Shown here one piece after another: positions 26,689 to 35,708 of a stretch of DNA of 64,000 nucleotides. Source of the stretch: Kluyvera ascorbata_C (GTDB lineage: Bacteria; Pseudomonadota; Gammaproteobacteria; Enterobacterales; Enterobacteriaceae); the NCBI RefSeq assembly GCF_044197065.1, contig NZ_JBIQOI010000002.1, positions 62,001-126,000 on the forward strand, read 5' to 3'. Both the position numbers and the translations under genes were made by a program. A model generated the notes under the pieces. The model was not told where the DNA came from and did no database searches. It saw only the letters and a list, made by a program, of their open reading frames with translations. Each line of letters begins with the position of its first letter. Position 1 is the first letter of the stretch.

Positions 26689-27741
26689 ATGGTTTTCAAA
26701 ATCGCAAGTTCCCCTTATACCCACAATCACCGCCAGACATCGCGGATTATGCTGCTGGTGGTTATCGCCGCCCTGCCGGGCATTGTGGTCCAGAGCTGGT
26801 TTTTTGGCTGGGGAACCGTCATTCAACTAGTGGTGGCTATACTGGCCGCCTGGCTTGCTGAGTCACTGGTGCTTCGTCTTCGCAAACAAAATATCGGCCA
26901 GACGCTTGCCGATAACTCTGCGTTGCTGACCGGCCTGCTACTGGCTATCAGTATTCCGCCGCTGGCGCCGTGGTGGATGGTGGTATTAGGCACCGTGTTT
27001 GCCGTTATTATCGCCAAGCAGCTTTATGGTGGGCTGGGGCAGAACCCGTTCAACCCGGCCATGATTGGTTATGTTGTGCTGCTGATCTCCTTCCCTGTGC
27101 AGATGACGTCATGGTTGCCGCCGCACGATATCGCCGCCACGGCGCCTGGCTTTATGGATGCTATCCACGTTATTTTCAGCGGCCATACGGCGGCGGGTCA
27201 GGATATGAATGCCTTGAAGATGGGCGTTGATGGCATCAGCCAGGCCACGCCACTCGATACCTTCAAAACATCGCTTCATGCCGGACATCCGGTAGATGAG
27301 ATCCTGAAATCGTCAATTTATCACGGTGCGCTTGCGGGAGCGGGATGGCAATGGGTCAACGTCGCCTACCTGGTTGGCGGTCTGTTCCTGCTGTGGCAGA
27401 AAGCGATTCGCTGGCATATCCCGGTGAGTTTCCTGGTGAGCCTGGCCGTCTGCTCCACGCTCGGCTGGCTGTTCCACCCGGAAAGCGTCGCCTCGCCGCA
27501 GATGCACCTGCTCTCTGGTGCCACCATGTTGGGCGCGTTCTTTATCCTGACCGACCCGGTGACCGCGTCAACCACCAACCGTGGTCGTCTGATTTTTGGC
27601 GCGCTGGCTGGTCTTCTGGTGTGGTTAATCCGTAGTTTTGGCGGGTATCCGGATGGCGTGGCGTTTGCCGTGCTGTTAGCCAACATCACCGTACCGCTGA
27701 TTGATTACTACACGCGCCCGCGCGTTTACGGACACCGCTGA
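26689..27741 (+). CDS. rsxD: Electron-transport complex subunit RsxD
   Basis: The 350-aa integral membrane protein has about ten hydrophobic segments. The motif LSGATMLGAFFILTDPVTAS contains the threonine that carries covalently bound FMN in RnfD/NqrB proteins (about residue 280). QNPFNPAMIGYVVLLISFP is a second conserved block. The gene begins directly after the rsxC stop. The family couples electron flow to ion movement in Rnf complexes; whether Rsx pumps ions is not decided by sequence. Confidence 0.96.
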   Translation: MVFKIASSPYTHNHRQTSRIMLLVVIAALPGIVVQSWFFGWGTVIQLVVAILAAWLAESLVLRLRKQNIGQTLADNSALLTGLLLAISIPPLAPWWMVVLGTVFAVIIAKQLYGGLGQNPFNPAMIGYVVLLISFPVQMTSWLPPHDIAATAPGFMDAIHVIFSGHTAAGQDMNALKMGVDGISQATPLDTFKTSLHAGHPVDEILKSSIYHGALAGAGWQWVNVAYLVGGLFLLWQKAIRWHIPVSFLVSLAVCSTLGWLFHPESVASPQMHLLSGATMLGAFFILTDPVTASTTNRGRLIFGALAGLLVWLIRSFGGYPDGVAFAVLLANITVPLIDYYTRPRVYGHR

Positions 27742-27749
27742 GGATTCAC

Positions 27750-28370
27750 ATGTTAAATACCATGCGTAAACACGGTGTCACGCTGGCGCTGTTCGCAGCC
27801 GGTTCTACCGGGCTGACGGCGGCAATCAACCAGTTGACCAAGCACACCATCGACGACCAGGCCGAAAAGCAGCAAAACGCCCTGTTCCAACAGGTCATAC
27901 CGCCGAGCAGCTATAATAATGACCTGCTGAAGAGCTGCTTTGTGGTCGAAGCCGCGGAGCTTGGCAAAGGCACACATAAGGTCTATATCGCTCGTCAGGA
28001 CGATAAGCCGGTCGGCGCCGTACTCGAAGCCACCGCACCAGACGGCTATTCTGGCGCCATTCAGTTGTTGGTCGGAGCCGATTTTAACGGTACCGTACTC
28101 GGCACCCGCGTAACCGAGCACCATGAAACCCCGGGGCTCGGCGATAAAATTGAGCTTCGCCTGTCTGACTGGATAACCTTCTTCGCCGGGAAAAAAATCG
28201 ACGGCGCGAACGATAGCCAGTGGGCGGTGAAGAAAGACGGCGGCCAGTTCGACCAGTTCACTGGGGCGACCATCACCCCTCGTGCGGTGGTGAACGCGGT
28301 AAAACGCGCGGGGCTGTATGCACAAACGCTGCCCGATCAACTGTCACAACTGCAAGCCTGTGGAGAGTAA
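27750..28370 (+). CDS. rsxG: Electron-transport complex subunit RsxG
   Basis: The 206-aa protein has one N-terminal span (residues 10-27) and a periplasmic FMN_bind domain. The flavin-accepting threonine is in FTGATITPRAVV near residue 174, and the supporting motif is HHETPGLGDKIEL. The length is identical to E. coli RsxG. It lies 8 bp after rsxD and 3 bp before rsxE, inside the operon. Confidence 0.96.
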   Translation: MLNTMRKHGVTLALFAAGSTGLTAAINQLTKHTIDDQAEKQQNALFQQVIPPSSYNNDLLKSCFVVEAAELGKGTHKVYIARQDDKPVGAVLEATAPDGYSGAIQLLVGADFNGTVLGTRVTEHHETPGLGDKIELRLSDWITFFAGKKIDGANDSQWAVKKDGGQFDQFTGATITPRAVVNAVKRAGLYAQTLPDQLSQLQACGE

Positions 28371-28373
28371 ACG

Positions 28374-29072
28374 ATGAGCGAGGTTAAAGAGGTTATTGTC
28401 CAGGGGCTCTGGAAAAATAACTCCGCACTGGTTCAGCTTTTGGGGATGTGCCCGCTGCTGGCGGTCACCTCGACCGCGACCAACGCCCTTGGTTTGGGCC
28501 TTGCCACGACGCTGGTATTGACGCTCACCAACCTGGCTATCTCCAGCCTGCGTCGCTGGACGCCAGCGGAAATTCGTATTCCTATTTACGTCATGATCAT
28601 TGCCTCGGTGGTCAGCGCCGTACAGATGCTGATTAACGCCTATGCATTTGGTCTGTATCAGTCGCTCGGGATCTTTATTCCGCTTATCGTCACCAACTGT
28701 ATCGTGGTAGGACGTGCGGAAGCCTTTGCCGCGAAGAAAGGCCCGGCGCTCTCCGCGCTGGATGGCTTTGCTATCGGTATGGGCGCAACCTGCACGATGT
28801 TCGTGCTGGGCTCCATTCGTGAGCTACTCGGCAACGGGACGCTGTTCGACGGCGCTGACGGGCTGCTCGGCAACTGGGCAAAAGTGCTACGAATCGAAGT
28901 CTTCCATACCGATACTCCTTTCTTGCTGGCGATGCTGCCGCCAGGCGCATTTATCGGTCTGGGAATGCTACTGGCTATCAAATATCTTATCGATGAACGG
29001 ACTAAGAAACGTCATGCTCAGCAGGCCGCCACTGCCGAAAGCGTGAACGTGGATGGGGCAGAGAAGGCCTGA
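28374..29072 (+). CDS. rsxE: Electron-transport complex subunit RsxE
   Basis: The 232-aa integral membrane protein has six spans. It is a homologue of RsxA with inverted topology, carrying NNSALVQLLGMCPLLAVTSTATNALG and LIVTNCIVVGRAEAFA with the conserved cysteines. It completes the six-subunit complex. Its stop codon overlaps the nth start by one base (TGATG), so nth is translationally linked to the Rsx operon as in E. coli. Confidence 0.96.
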   Translation: MSEVKEVIVQGLWKNNSALVQLLGMCPLLAVTSTATNALGLGLATTLVLTLTNLAISSLRRWTPAEIRIPIYVMIIASVVSAVQMLINAYAFGLYQSLGIFIPLIVTNCIVVGRAEAFAAKKGPALSALDGFAIGMGATCTMFVLGSIRELLGNGTLFDGADGLLGNWAKVLRIEVFHTDTPFLLAMLPPGAFIGLGMLLAIKYLIDERTKKRHAQQAATAESVNVDGAEKA

Positions 29073-29707
29073 TGAACAAAACCAAACGTCTGGAAATATT
29101 AACCCGGCTTCGGGACAACAACCCGCACCCGACCACCGAACTCAACTTCACTTCGCCGTTCGAATTACTGATTGCGGTTTTGCTCTCCGCACAGGCAACG
29201 GACGTTAGCGTGAACAAAGCGACCGCCAAACTCTACCCGGTGGCGAATACACCGCAGGCGATGCTCGATTTGGGCGTCGATGGCGTGAAGGCGTACATCA
29301 AGACGATTGGCCTGTTCAACAGCAAAGCGGAAAACGTTATCAAGACCTGCCGCATGCTGCTGGAACTGCACGACGGTGAGGTTCCTGAAGACCGGGCAGC
29401 GCTTGAGGCTCTCCCTGGCGTCGGGCGTAAAACCGCTAACGTGGTGCTGAACACTGCATTTGGCTGGCCGACCATTGCCGTCGATACCCACATCTTCCGC
29501 GTCTGCAACCGCACGCAGTTTGCCCCAGGAAAGAACGTAGAACAGGTAGAAGAGAAGCTGCTGAAAGTCGTACCCGCCGAATTTAAGGTCGACTGTCACC
29601 ACTGGCTCATCTTACATGGACGCTACACCTGCATCGCCCGCAAGCCACGTTGCGGATCTTGTATTATTGAAGATCTCTGTGAATTTAAAGAGAAAGTCGA
29701 GCTGTAG
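29072..29707 (+). CDS. nth: Endonuclease III
   Basis: Nth is a DNA glycosylase/AP lyase that removes oxidised pyrimidines. The 211-aa protein has the helix-hairpin-helix LPGVGRKTANVV with the catalytic lysine (about residue 120), the catalytic aspartate in VDTHIFRV (about 138), and the C-terminal [4Fe-4S] cysteines in CIARKPRCGSCIIEDLC. The length is the same as E. coli. It is last in the ydgK/rsx cluster. No clear terminator follows. Confidence 0.97.
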   Translation: MNKTKRLEILTRLRDNNPHPTTELNFTSPFELLIAVLLSAQATDVSVNKATAKLYPVANTPQAMLDLGVDGVKAYIKTIGLFNSKAENVIKTCRMLLELHDGEVPEDRAALEALPGVGRKTANVVLNTAFGWPTIAVDTHIFRVCNRTQFAPGKNVEQVEEKLLKVVPAEFKVDCHHWLILHGRYTCIARKPRCGSCIIEDLCEFKEKVEL

Positions 29708-30242
29708 ACCCTATTTCGCGGTTTGGCAAGTCTGCCTGCCGCGTCCCTCTGAATGACTAAACCGCTTTTAATCCTATCTATTTATTCATTTTTTGGCATT
29801 TCTCACGCCTATATAATGCTTTTACAGATTAAACAGGTCATCACTGCTAAAATTTTCTATACAAAAACTGACCAGATCATCACCACAACATGATGTTGCA
29901 TTTATGTTTCTTTACCAGCAATTCGCTTACATCATTAGGATGAATCCTCCGTAACGCACAATATGATCATCCAGTTATTTTTCAGAATCCAGCCTATATC
30001 ACTATATGAAAGCGCGATCAGCAGAAGATATCGTTAAATTCCGGTTTTCTCCCCTCTTCTTCAGAATAAAAAACCGCTTAAATTTAAAGCGTAAAATTTA
30101 ACGCTAAATAACATTTATATGTCTGGTTAATTATTCCACTCTTTTTATTTGTAACAGAGTATTGCAAAGGCCTTGTCTGAAAGCGCAGGATAGTGAACAT
30201 TACTTCCCGTTTCCCTCCAGAATAACTATAAGGTGGATGCCA
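29708..30242. other. Long AT-rich intergenic region before dtpA
   Basis: No credible gene was found on either strand. The region is markedly AT-rich compared with its neighbours and presumably holds the dtpA promoter (OmpR-dependent in E. coli) and a long 5' leader. I see no strong hairpin or tRNA-like element. The only coding signal is the short reading frame that starts at 30243. Confidence 0.6.
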
Positions 30243-30290
30243 ATGAGCACTCCGCCCAGTACACCCCCCATTAGAATGGGATGTAAATAA
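30243..30290 (+). CDS. Candidate 15-codon leader peptide upstream of dtpA
   Basis: ATG at 30243 is preceded by AAGGTGG at a good distance and opens a frame MSTPPSTPPIRMGCK ending in TAA at 30290, one base-step before the GAGG ribosome site of dtpA. It has two di-proline pairs, which can slow ribosomes. The close coupling to the transporter start suggests a translated leader, but this is inference from position and ribosome site only; a chance frame cannot be excluded. Confidence 0.4.
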   Translation: MSTPPSTPPIRMGCK

Positions 30291-30299
30291 GAGGTATAT

Positions 30300-31805
30300 G
30301 TGTCTACTGCAAACAATAAACCAACTGAAAGCGTAAGTTTGAACGCTTTCAAACAACCTAAAGCGTTCTATCTCATCTTCTCTATCGAGTTATGGGAGCG
30401 TTTCGGTTTCTACGGCCTGCAAGGCATTATGGCCGTTTACCTGGTTAAACAACTGGGTATGTCAGAAGCAGATTCCATCACTCTGTTCTCTTCCTTTAGT
30501 GCATTAGTTTACGGTCTGGTTGCTATCGGCGGCTGGCTGGGCGACAAAGTACTGGGTACGAAACGCGTGATTATGCTGGGTGCTGTGGTACTGGCTATCG
30601 GCTATGCGCTGGTCGCGTGGTCGGGTCACGATGCAGGCATCGTTTATATGGGTATGGCGGCAATCGCCGTGGGTAATGGCCTGTTTAAAGCTAACCCGTC
30701 TTCCCTGCTCTCTACCTGCTATGCAAAAGACGACCCGCGTCTGGACGGTGCATTCACCATGTACTACATGTCCGTCAACATCGGTTCGTTCTTCTCTATG
30801 CTGGCAACCCCGTGGCTGGCTGCTAAATACGGCTGGAGCACCGCGTTCGCGCTGAGCGTTGTCGGTATGCTGATTACCGTTGTGAACTTCGCATTCTGCC
30901 AACGTTGGGTTAAACAGTACGGTTCCAAGCCAGACTTTGAGCCGGTTAACTATCGTAACCTGCTGCTGACCATTGTCGGCGTGGTGGTTCTGGTAGCCGT
31001 AGCGACCTGGCTGCTGCACAACCAGGGCATCGCACGTATGGTTCTGGGCGTGATTGCACTGGGTATCGTGTTCATCTTTGGTAAAGAAACCTTCGCAATG
31101 AGCGGTGCGCCGCGTCGTAAAATGATCGTGGCGTTCATTCTGATGCTGGAAGCGATTATCTTCTTCGTGTTGTACAGCCAGATGCCGACCTCTCTGAACT
31201 TCTTCGCGATTCGTAACGTTGAGCACTCCATTCTGGGTATCGCGTTCGAACCGGAACAGTATCAGGCACTGAACCCATTCTGGATCATCATCGGTAGCCC
31301 AATTCTGGCCGCTATCTATAACAAGATGGGCGACAACCTGCCAATGCCAACTAAGTTCGCGATTGGTATGGTGCTGTGCTCCGGTGCCTTCCTGGTACTG
31401 CCGCTGGGCGCTAAGTTCGCTTCCGACGCGGGTATCGTTTCCGTTAACTGGCTGATCATCAGCTACGGCCTGCAGAGCATCGGTGAACTGATGATTTCTG
31501 GTCTGGGTCTGGCGATGGTGGCACAGCTGGTTCCACAACGTCTGATGGGCTTCATCATGGGTAGCTGGTTCCTGACAACTGCCGGTGCAAACATCATCGG
31601 TGGTTATGTTGCAGGCATGATGGCGGTTCCAGAAAACGTGACCGACCCACTGATGTCCCTGGACATTTATGGCCACGTATTCCTGCAGATTGGTGTGGCA
31701 ACGGCCGTTATCGCCGTGCTTATGCTGCTGACCGCGCCGAAACTGAACCGTATGACTCAGGACGACGCAAAACCTGCTGCTGACGGTAAAGTCGCTTCCG
31801 TATAA
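30300..31805 (+). CDS. dtpA: Dipeptide/tripeptide permease DtpA (TppB)
   Basis: DtpA is a proton-coupled peptide symporter of the POT/PTR family in the inner membrane. The 501-aa protein has about 14 spans, the ExxER-like proton-coupling motif FSIELWERFGFYGLQGI at residues 28-44, GGWLGDKVLGTKRVI, and the PTR2 signature region DGAFTMYYMSVNIGSF. The start is GTG (30300), as the sequence MSTANNKPTESVSLNAFKQPKAF matches E. coli exactly in position. GAGG precedes it. It is monocistronic with a strong terminator. Confidence 0.96.
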   Translation: MSTANNKPTESVSLNAFKQPKAFYLIFSIELWERFGFYGLQGIMAVYLVKQLGMSEADSITLFSSFSALVYGLVAIGGWLGDKVLGTKRVIMLGAVVLAIGYALVAWSGHDAGIVYMGMAAIAVGNGLFKANPSSLLSTCYAKDDPRLDGAFTMYYMSVNIGSFFSMLATPWLAAKYGWSTAFALSVVGMLITVVNFAFCQRWVKQYGSKPDFEPVNYRNLLLTIVGVVVLVAVATWLLHNQGIARMVLGVIALGIVFIFGKETFAMSGAPRRKMIVAFILMLEAIIFFVLYSQMPTSLNFFAIRNVEHSILGIAFEPEQYQALNPFWIIIGSPILAAIYNKMGDNLPMPTKFAIGMVLCSGAFLVLPLGAKFASDAGIVSVNWLIISYGLQSIGELMISGLGLAMVAQLVPQRLMGFIMGSWFLTTAGANIIGGYVAGMMAVPENVTDPLMSLDIYGHVFLQIGVATAVIAVLMLLTAPKLNRMTQDDAKPAADGKVASV

Positions 31806-31833
31806 CGTCATCGGGAAACGGATAAATATTTAG

Positions 31834-31864
31834 GCCGCTAACTTCTGTTAGCGGCTTTTTTTTT
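31834..31864 (+). terminator. Rho-independent terminator of dtpA
   Basis: GCCGCTAAC / GTTAGCGGC (31834-31842 with 31847-31855) makes a 9-bp stem with a 4-base loop, followed by nine T. Confidence 0.93.
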
Positions 31865-31953
31865 ATCGCTTCAGGCACTAACATACCTCCATATCCCTCG
31901 GCTGCCCTTCCGCCGCGGGAAAACAAAAATAACCAAGTCTGAAGGAGTTACCC

Positions 31954-32559
31954 ATGAAATTGTTCTACAAACCCGGCGCCTGTTCCCTTGCATCGCACAT
32001 CACCCTGCGGGAGAGCGGAAAGGACTTCTCGCTTATCGGCGTCGATCTGATGCAAAAACGCATGGAAAACGGTGACGATTTCCTGAAGGTCAACCCAAAA
32101 GGCCAGGTTCCTGCCCTGCTACTGGACGATAACACTCTGCTGACGGAAGGCGTGGCTATCATGCAGTACATCGCCGATAGCGTTGCGGACCGCCAGCTGC
32201 TGGCACCGGTTGGCAGCATCAATCGTTACAGAACGCTGGAATGGCTGAACTACATCGCGACAGAGCTGCACAAAGGCTTTACGCCGCTGTTCCGTCCTGA
32301 TACTCCGGAAGAGTACAAACCAACGGTGCGCGCACTGCTGGATAAAAAGCTGGCTTATATCGATGAATCACTGGCGCATGCACAGTGGATCAGCGGCTCA
32401 CGCTTTACTATTGCCGATGCCTATCTGTTTACCGTGCTGCGCTGGGCGTTTGCTGTGAAGCTGGAAATGGCGGGATACAAAAATATTGCGGCCTACATGG
32501 AACGCGTTGCGGCGCGTCCAGCGGTTGCGGCAGCCATGACGGCTGAAGGTCTGAAGTAA
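31954..32559 (+). CDS. gstA: Glutathione S-transferase GstA
   Basis: The 201-aa beta-class GST has the E. coli length. The thioredoxin-like N-terminal domain has the characteristic cysteine of the beta class in YKPGACSLASH (residue 10) and the glutathione-site motif NPKGQVPALLLDDNTLLTEGVAIMQYIAD. The all-helical C-terminal domain has SRFTIADAYLFTVLRW. It conjugates glutathione to electrophiles in the cytosol. It lies between dtpA and pdxY, with its own ribosome site AAGGAG. Confidence 0.95.
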   Translation: MKLFYKPGACSLASHITLRESGKDFSLIGVDLMQKRMENGDDFLKVNPKGQVPALLLDDNTLLTEGVAIMQYIADSVADRQLLAPVGSINRYRTLEWLNYIATELHKGFTPLFRPDTPEEYKPTVRALLDKKLAYIDESLAHAQWISGSRFTIADAYLFTVLRWAFAVKLEMAGYKNIAAYMERVAARPAVAAAMTAEGLK

Positions 32560-32575
32560 TATCGGTGCGCTGGCT

Positions 32576-32650
32576 CCCCGGAGTCGGCGCTTCGCACCTC
32601 GGCCGGGCTACAAATTAGTGGTAGCCCGGCCGAGCTTCGCGACGCCGGGA
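32576..32650. repeat. Paired inverted REP-like elements (BIME) after gstA
   Basis: Two copies of the REP-like unit face each other: 32576-32611 in reverse orientation and 32621-32650 (GTAGCCCGGCCGAGCTTCGC then GACGCCGGGA) forward. Together they can fold into a long stem at the convergent gstA/pdxY 3' ends, where they may act on transcription or mRNA decay. Confidence 0.82.
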
Positions 32651-32669
32651 ACGGCGCCGAACGAAAAGT

Positions 32670-33530
32670 TTACAGCTGAGTCGCGCTAAAACAATGCACT
32701 GGCTTCGCAATACGATCCTGCGCCGCCACTACCTGCAACTCATACTCACCCATCTCTTTCGTCGTCACCATAATCTCATACACCGCCGCAGTTACGTGCT
32801 CCAGCGCATCGCGAAGCGTCGCCCCCTGTAGCAGCTTAACCAGCAGCAGACCGCTGGTCACATCGCCAACGCCCACCGGGTGACGCGCGCCAAAGTCGAT
32901 CAGTGGACGGCTGATATGCCAGGCTTCATCCGCCGTCACCAACAGCATCTCAAAACGGTCCTGACTGTAGCCTGCGCGCGCCAGATGTTTCACCAGCACG
33001 ATTTCCGGCCCCTGGGCAATCAGCTCACGCGCGGCCAGCACCGCATCAGCGACATCCTTCACGTCGCGACCGGCGAGAATTTCCAGCTCAATCAGGTTTG
33101 GCGCAATAATATCGCTGGCTGGCATAGCATAGCGCTTATGGAACTCCGCCACGCCCGGTGCCACGATACAGCCTTTTTCCGGGTGCCCCATAACCGGGTC
33201 ACAGAAAAACTTCGCCTGTGGGTTTGCCGCTTTAACCTGGCGCACGATGCCAAGAATATGCTCCCCCTGCTCCGCAGAGCCCAGATAGCCGCTCAGCACC
33301 GCGTCACAGCGTTTCAGCTGATCGATAGCCGCAATGCCCTGCACAATCTCTGTCAGATGCGCTGGCGGCATCACACAGCCCGTCCACTGACCATACTGGG
33401 TATGGTTGGAGAACTGTACCGTATTCAGCGGCCAGACGTTTGCACCAAGGCGGCGCATAGGAAACTCCGCGGCGCTATTGCCCGCATGCCCAAAAACGAC
33501 GTGAGATTGAATGGCGAGGATGTTGTTCAT
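32670..33530 (-). CDS. pdxY: Pyridoxal kinase PdxY
   Basis: PdxY phosphorylates pyridoxal in the vitamin B6 salvage pathway. The 286-aa ribokinase-fold protein begins NNILAIQSHVVFGHAGNSAA and contains FFCDPVMGHPEKG and the anion-hole/catalytic base region FGARHPVGVGDVTSGLLL with the aspartate near residue 223. It lies downstream of tyrS on the same strand, but a terminator separates them, so it needs readthrough or its own start. Confidence 0.96.
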   Translation of the reverse strand: MNNILAIQSHVVFGHAGNSAAEFPMRRLGANVWPLNTVQFSNHTQYGQWTGCVMPPAHLTEIVQGIAAIDQLKRCDAVLSGYLGSAEQGEHILGIVRQVKAANPQAKFFCDPVMGHPEKGCIVAPGVAEFHKRYAMPASDIIAPNLIELEILAGRDVKDVADAVLAARELIAQGPEIVLVKHLARAGYSQDRFEMLLVTADEAWHISRPLIDFGARHPVGVGDVTSGLLLVKLLQGATLRDALEHVTAAVYEIMVTTKEMGEYELQVVAAQDRIAKPVHCFSATQL

Positions 33531-33546
33531 TAGCTCTACTCAAACG

Positions 33547-33581
33547 ACAAAAAAGAAGGGGGCGTAGTTTCCCACGCCCCC
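33547..33581 (-). terminator. Rho-independent terminator of tyrS
   Basis: On the minus strand GGGGGCGT / ACGCCCCC forms an 8-bp stem (33574-33581 with 33558-33565) followed by TTCTTTTTTG. It lies 13 bases past the tyrS coding end. Confidence 0.88.
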
Positions 33582-33594
33582 TCGTTTCGGAATA

Positions 33595-34869
33595 TTACTT
33601 CCAGCAGATCAAACAGTAATTTTTCTTACCACGGCGTAACAGGGTGTAACGACCGAAGAGAATATCGCTATCCTGGAAGAAATATTCCGGGTCAGCCTGT
33701 TTTTGACCGTTGATGGTGACCGCGTTAGAGGCGATGGTTTTACGCGCCTGGCCGCGAGACGGCTGCAGTTCGGCGTCCACCAGCGCCTGCATCAGGTCGG
33801 CACCTTTATCCATCTCAACCATCGGCACGCCGTCCTGCGCCAGCTGTTCGAAGTCTGCTTCGCTCAGCGCGCTCAGTGAACCACTGAACAGGCTGTCGGT
33901 GATGCGTTTTGCAGCTACCAGACCTTCTTCGCCGTGCACCAGACGAGTCACCTGCTCGGCCAGCACATACTGGGCGCGAGGTGCTTTACCGCTGTTTTTG
34001 TCTTCTTCTTCCAGGGCATTAATCTCTTCAATGTCCATAAAGGTGAAGAACTTCAGGAAGCGATAAACATCGGCATCCGCGGTGTTGATCCAGAACTGGT
34101 AGAATTTGTACGGGCTGGTTTTCTTCGGATCCAGCCAGACTGCGCCGCCCTCGGTCTTACCGAACTTAGTGCCGTCAGCTTTAGTGATCAGCGGAACGGT
34201 CAGACCGAACACTTGATTCTGATGCAGACGACGGGTCAGGTCGATACCGGAGGTGATGTTACCCCACTGGTCGGAACCGCCAATTTGCAGCGCCACGCCG
34301 TGCAGCTTGTTCAGGCAGGCAAAGTCATAGCCTTGCAGCAGGTTGTAGGAAAACTCGGTGAAGGAGATGCCCTGATCGTCACGATTAAGACGCTGTTTCA
34401 CCGCTTCTTTGTTGATCATCTGGTTAACAGAGAAGTGTTTGCCGATGTCACGCAGGAAGGTCAGCACGTTCATGCCGCCAAACCAATCATAGTTGTTGGC
34501 CGCGATAGCCGAGTTATCGCCGCAGTCGAAATCGAGGAACGGTGCCACCTGTTTGCGGATTTTATCCACCCACTCCTGCACGGTATCTTCGGTATTCAGT
34601 TTACGCTCGGCCGCTTTAAAGCTTGGGTCGCCAATCAGACCGGTTGCGCCGCCGACCAGTGCAACAGGCTTATGCCCTGCCTCCTGGAAGCGTTTCAGGC
34701 ATAACAAAGGAACAAGATGCCCCAAATGCAAGCTGTCAGCGGTAGGATCGAAGCCGCAATAGAGCGCGATCGGGCCTTGCGCCAGTCGCTCTGCTAACGC
34801 TACCTCGTCCGTTACCTGGGCGACTAGCCCCCGCTCTTGCAGTTGTTTAATCAAGTTACTGCTTGCCAT
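33595..34869 (-). CDS. tyrS: Tyrosyl-tRNA synthetase
   Basis: The 424-aa class Ic aminoacyl-tRNA synthetase charges tRNA-Tyr. The HIGH-type motif is HLGHLVPLL (about residue 48), the tyrosine-site region is YNLLQGYDFACL, the KMSKS-type loop is KFGKTEGGA, and a C-terminal S4 RNA-binding domain ends RRGKKNYCLICWK. I prefer the ATG at 34869 because GGAG lies seven bases upstream and it matches E. coli; the ATG at 34881 would use that Shine-Dalgarno sequence as coding DNA. Confidence 0.97.
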   Translation of the reverse strand: MASSNLIKQLQERGLVAQVTDEVALAERLAQGPIALYCGFDPTADSLHLGHLVPLLCLKRFQEAGHKPVALVGGATGLIGDPSFKAAERKLNTEDTVQEWVDKIRKQVAPFLDFDCGDNSAIAANNYDWFGGMNVLTFLRDIGKHFSVNQMINKEAVKQRLNRDDQGISFTEFSYNLLQGYDFACLNKLHGVALQIGGSDQWGNITSGIDLTRRLHQNQVFGLTVPLITKADGTKFGKTEGGAVWLDPKKTSPYKFYQFWINTADADVYRFLKFFTFMDIEEINALEEEDKNSGKAPRAQYVLAEQVTRLVHGEEGLVAAKRITDSLFSGSLSALSEADFEQLAQDGVPMVEMDKGADLMQALVDAELQPSRGQARKTIASNAVTINGQKQADPEYFFQDSDILFGRYTLLRRGKKNYCLICWK

Positions 34870-34994
34870 CAAATTCTCCATCTATATCCGACTGCACCTT
34901 TGCCGGTACACGACTTTTCGCCAGACGCGAAAGCTCTATAGAATAAAGCGCTGACGCATTCAGCGCTAGCGCTTAAAACAACAAATTTCGGGGT

Positions 34995-35651
34995 TTACGG
35001 TGCCAAACGGTCGATTTTCCAGGCATCCGCGTCGCGCTGGTACAAAAAACGATCGTGCAGACGGTGCTCGCCACCCTGCCAGAACTCCATCTGCTCAATG
35101 GAGACACGGAAACCACCCCAGAAACTCGGTAGCGGGACTTCACCCTGCTGGAATTTCTGTTTCAGTTCCATAAACTTGCTTTCGAGGATACCGCGCGCCG
35201 AGATGCGACTGGACTGCTTTGATACCCAGGCGCCAATCTGGCTGTCACGTGGGCGGCTATGGAAATATTTCACCACTTCCAGCGTCGACAGGCGTTCAGC
35301 TTTGCCGATAACCATCACCTGACGCTCCAGCATATGCCACGGGAATAGCAGGCTGATGCGCGGATTGTTCTCAAGTTGATGCGCCTTACGGCTTCCAAGG
35401 TTAGTGTAGAAAACCAGCCCTTTTTCGTCATAGTGCTTCAATAGAACGATACGCTGGTACGGCTGACCGTTTTCATCAACCGTGGCAACCACCATTGCCG
35501 TAGGATCGGCAAGTCTGGCATCACAGGCCTGGCGTAACCAGCGTTCGAACAGGGGCAGCGGTTCAGCAGGAAGGTCGTGGCGACGTAAGCCGCCACGGGT
35601 ATACTCACGGCGCAGATGCGCGATTTGTTGCAGATCGTCGTTATCAGACAT
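34995..35651 (-). CDS. pdxH: Pyridoxine/pyridoxamine 5'-phosphate oxidase
   Basis: PdxH oxidises PNP and PMP to pyridoxal phosphate with FMN, the last step of vitamin B6 synthesis. The 218-aa protein has the FMN-binding strands YQRIVLLKHYDEKGLVFYTN, SRKAHQLENNPRISLLFPW and the C-terminal family signature FWQGGEHRLHDRFLYQR. The ATG at 35651 gives the E. coli start MSDNDDLQQ. It is part of a same-strand series anmK-mliC-pdxH-tyrS-pdxY, which groups two B6 genes. Confidence 0.96.
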   Translation of the reverse strand: MSDNDDLQQIAHLRREYTRGGLRRHDLPAEPLPLFERWLRQACDARLADPTAMVVATVDENGQPYQRIVLLKHYDEKGLVFYTNLGSRKAHQLENNPRISLLFPWHMLERQVMVIGKAERLSTLEVVKYFHSRPRDSQIGAWVSKQSSRISARGILESKFMELKQKFQQGEVPLPSFWGGFRVSIEQMEFWQGGEHRLHDRFLYQRDADAWKIDRLAP

Positions 35652-35708
35652 GGCGTTTAAGAGAGTAGTCAACGGGTGGCGTTATTGTGCGCCGCCCGCC
35701 TGAAAATC

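Noticed and set aside
25771..26826. Long open frame antisense to the end of rsxC (also one in a shifted plus frame near 26384)
   Set aside because: The GC-rich, repetitive DPRKAA array lacks stop codons in several frames. The translation is low-complexity, has no ribosome site, and rsxC is clearly the coding frame.
30504..31811. 435-codon open frame antisense to dtpA
   Set aside because: Its composition (rich in His, Gln, Asn and Arg) is that of a reverse-complemented membrane-protein gene; dtpA has full family motifs.
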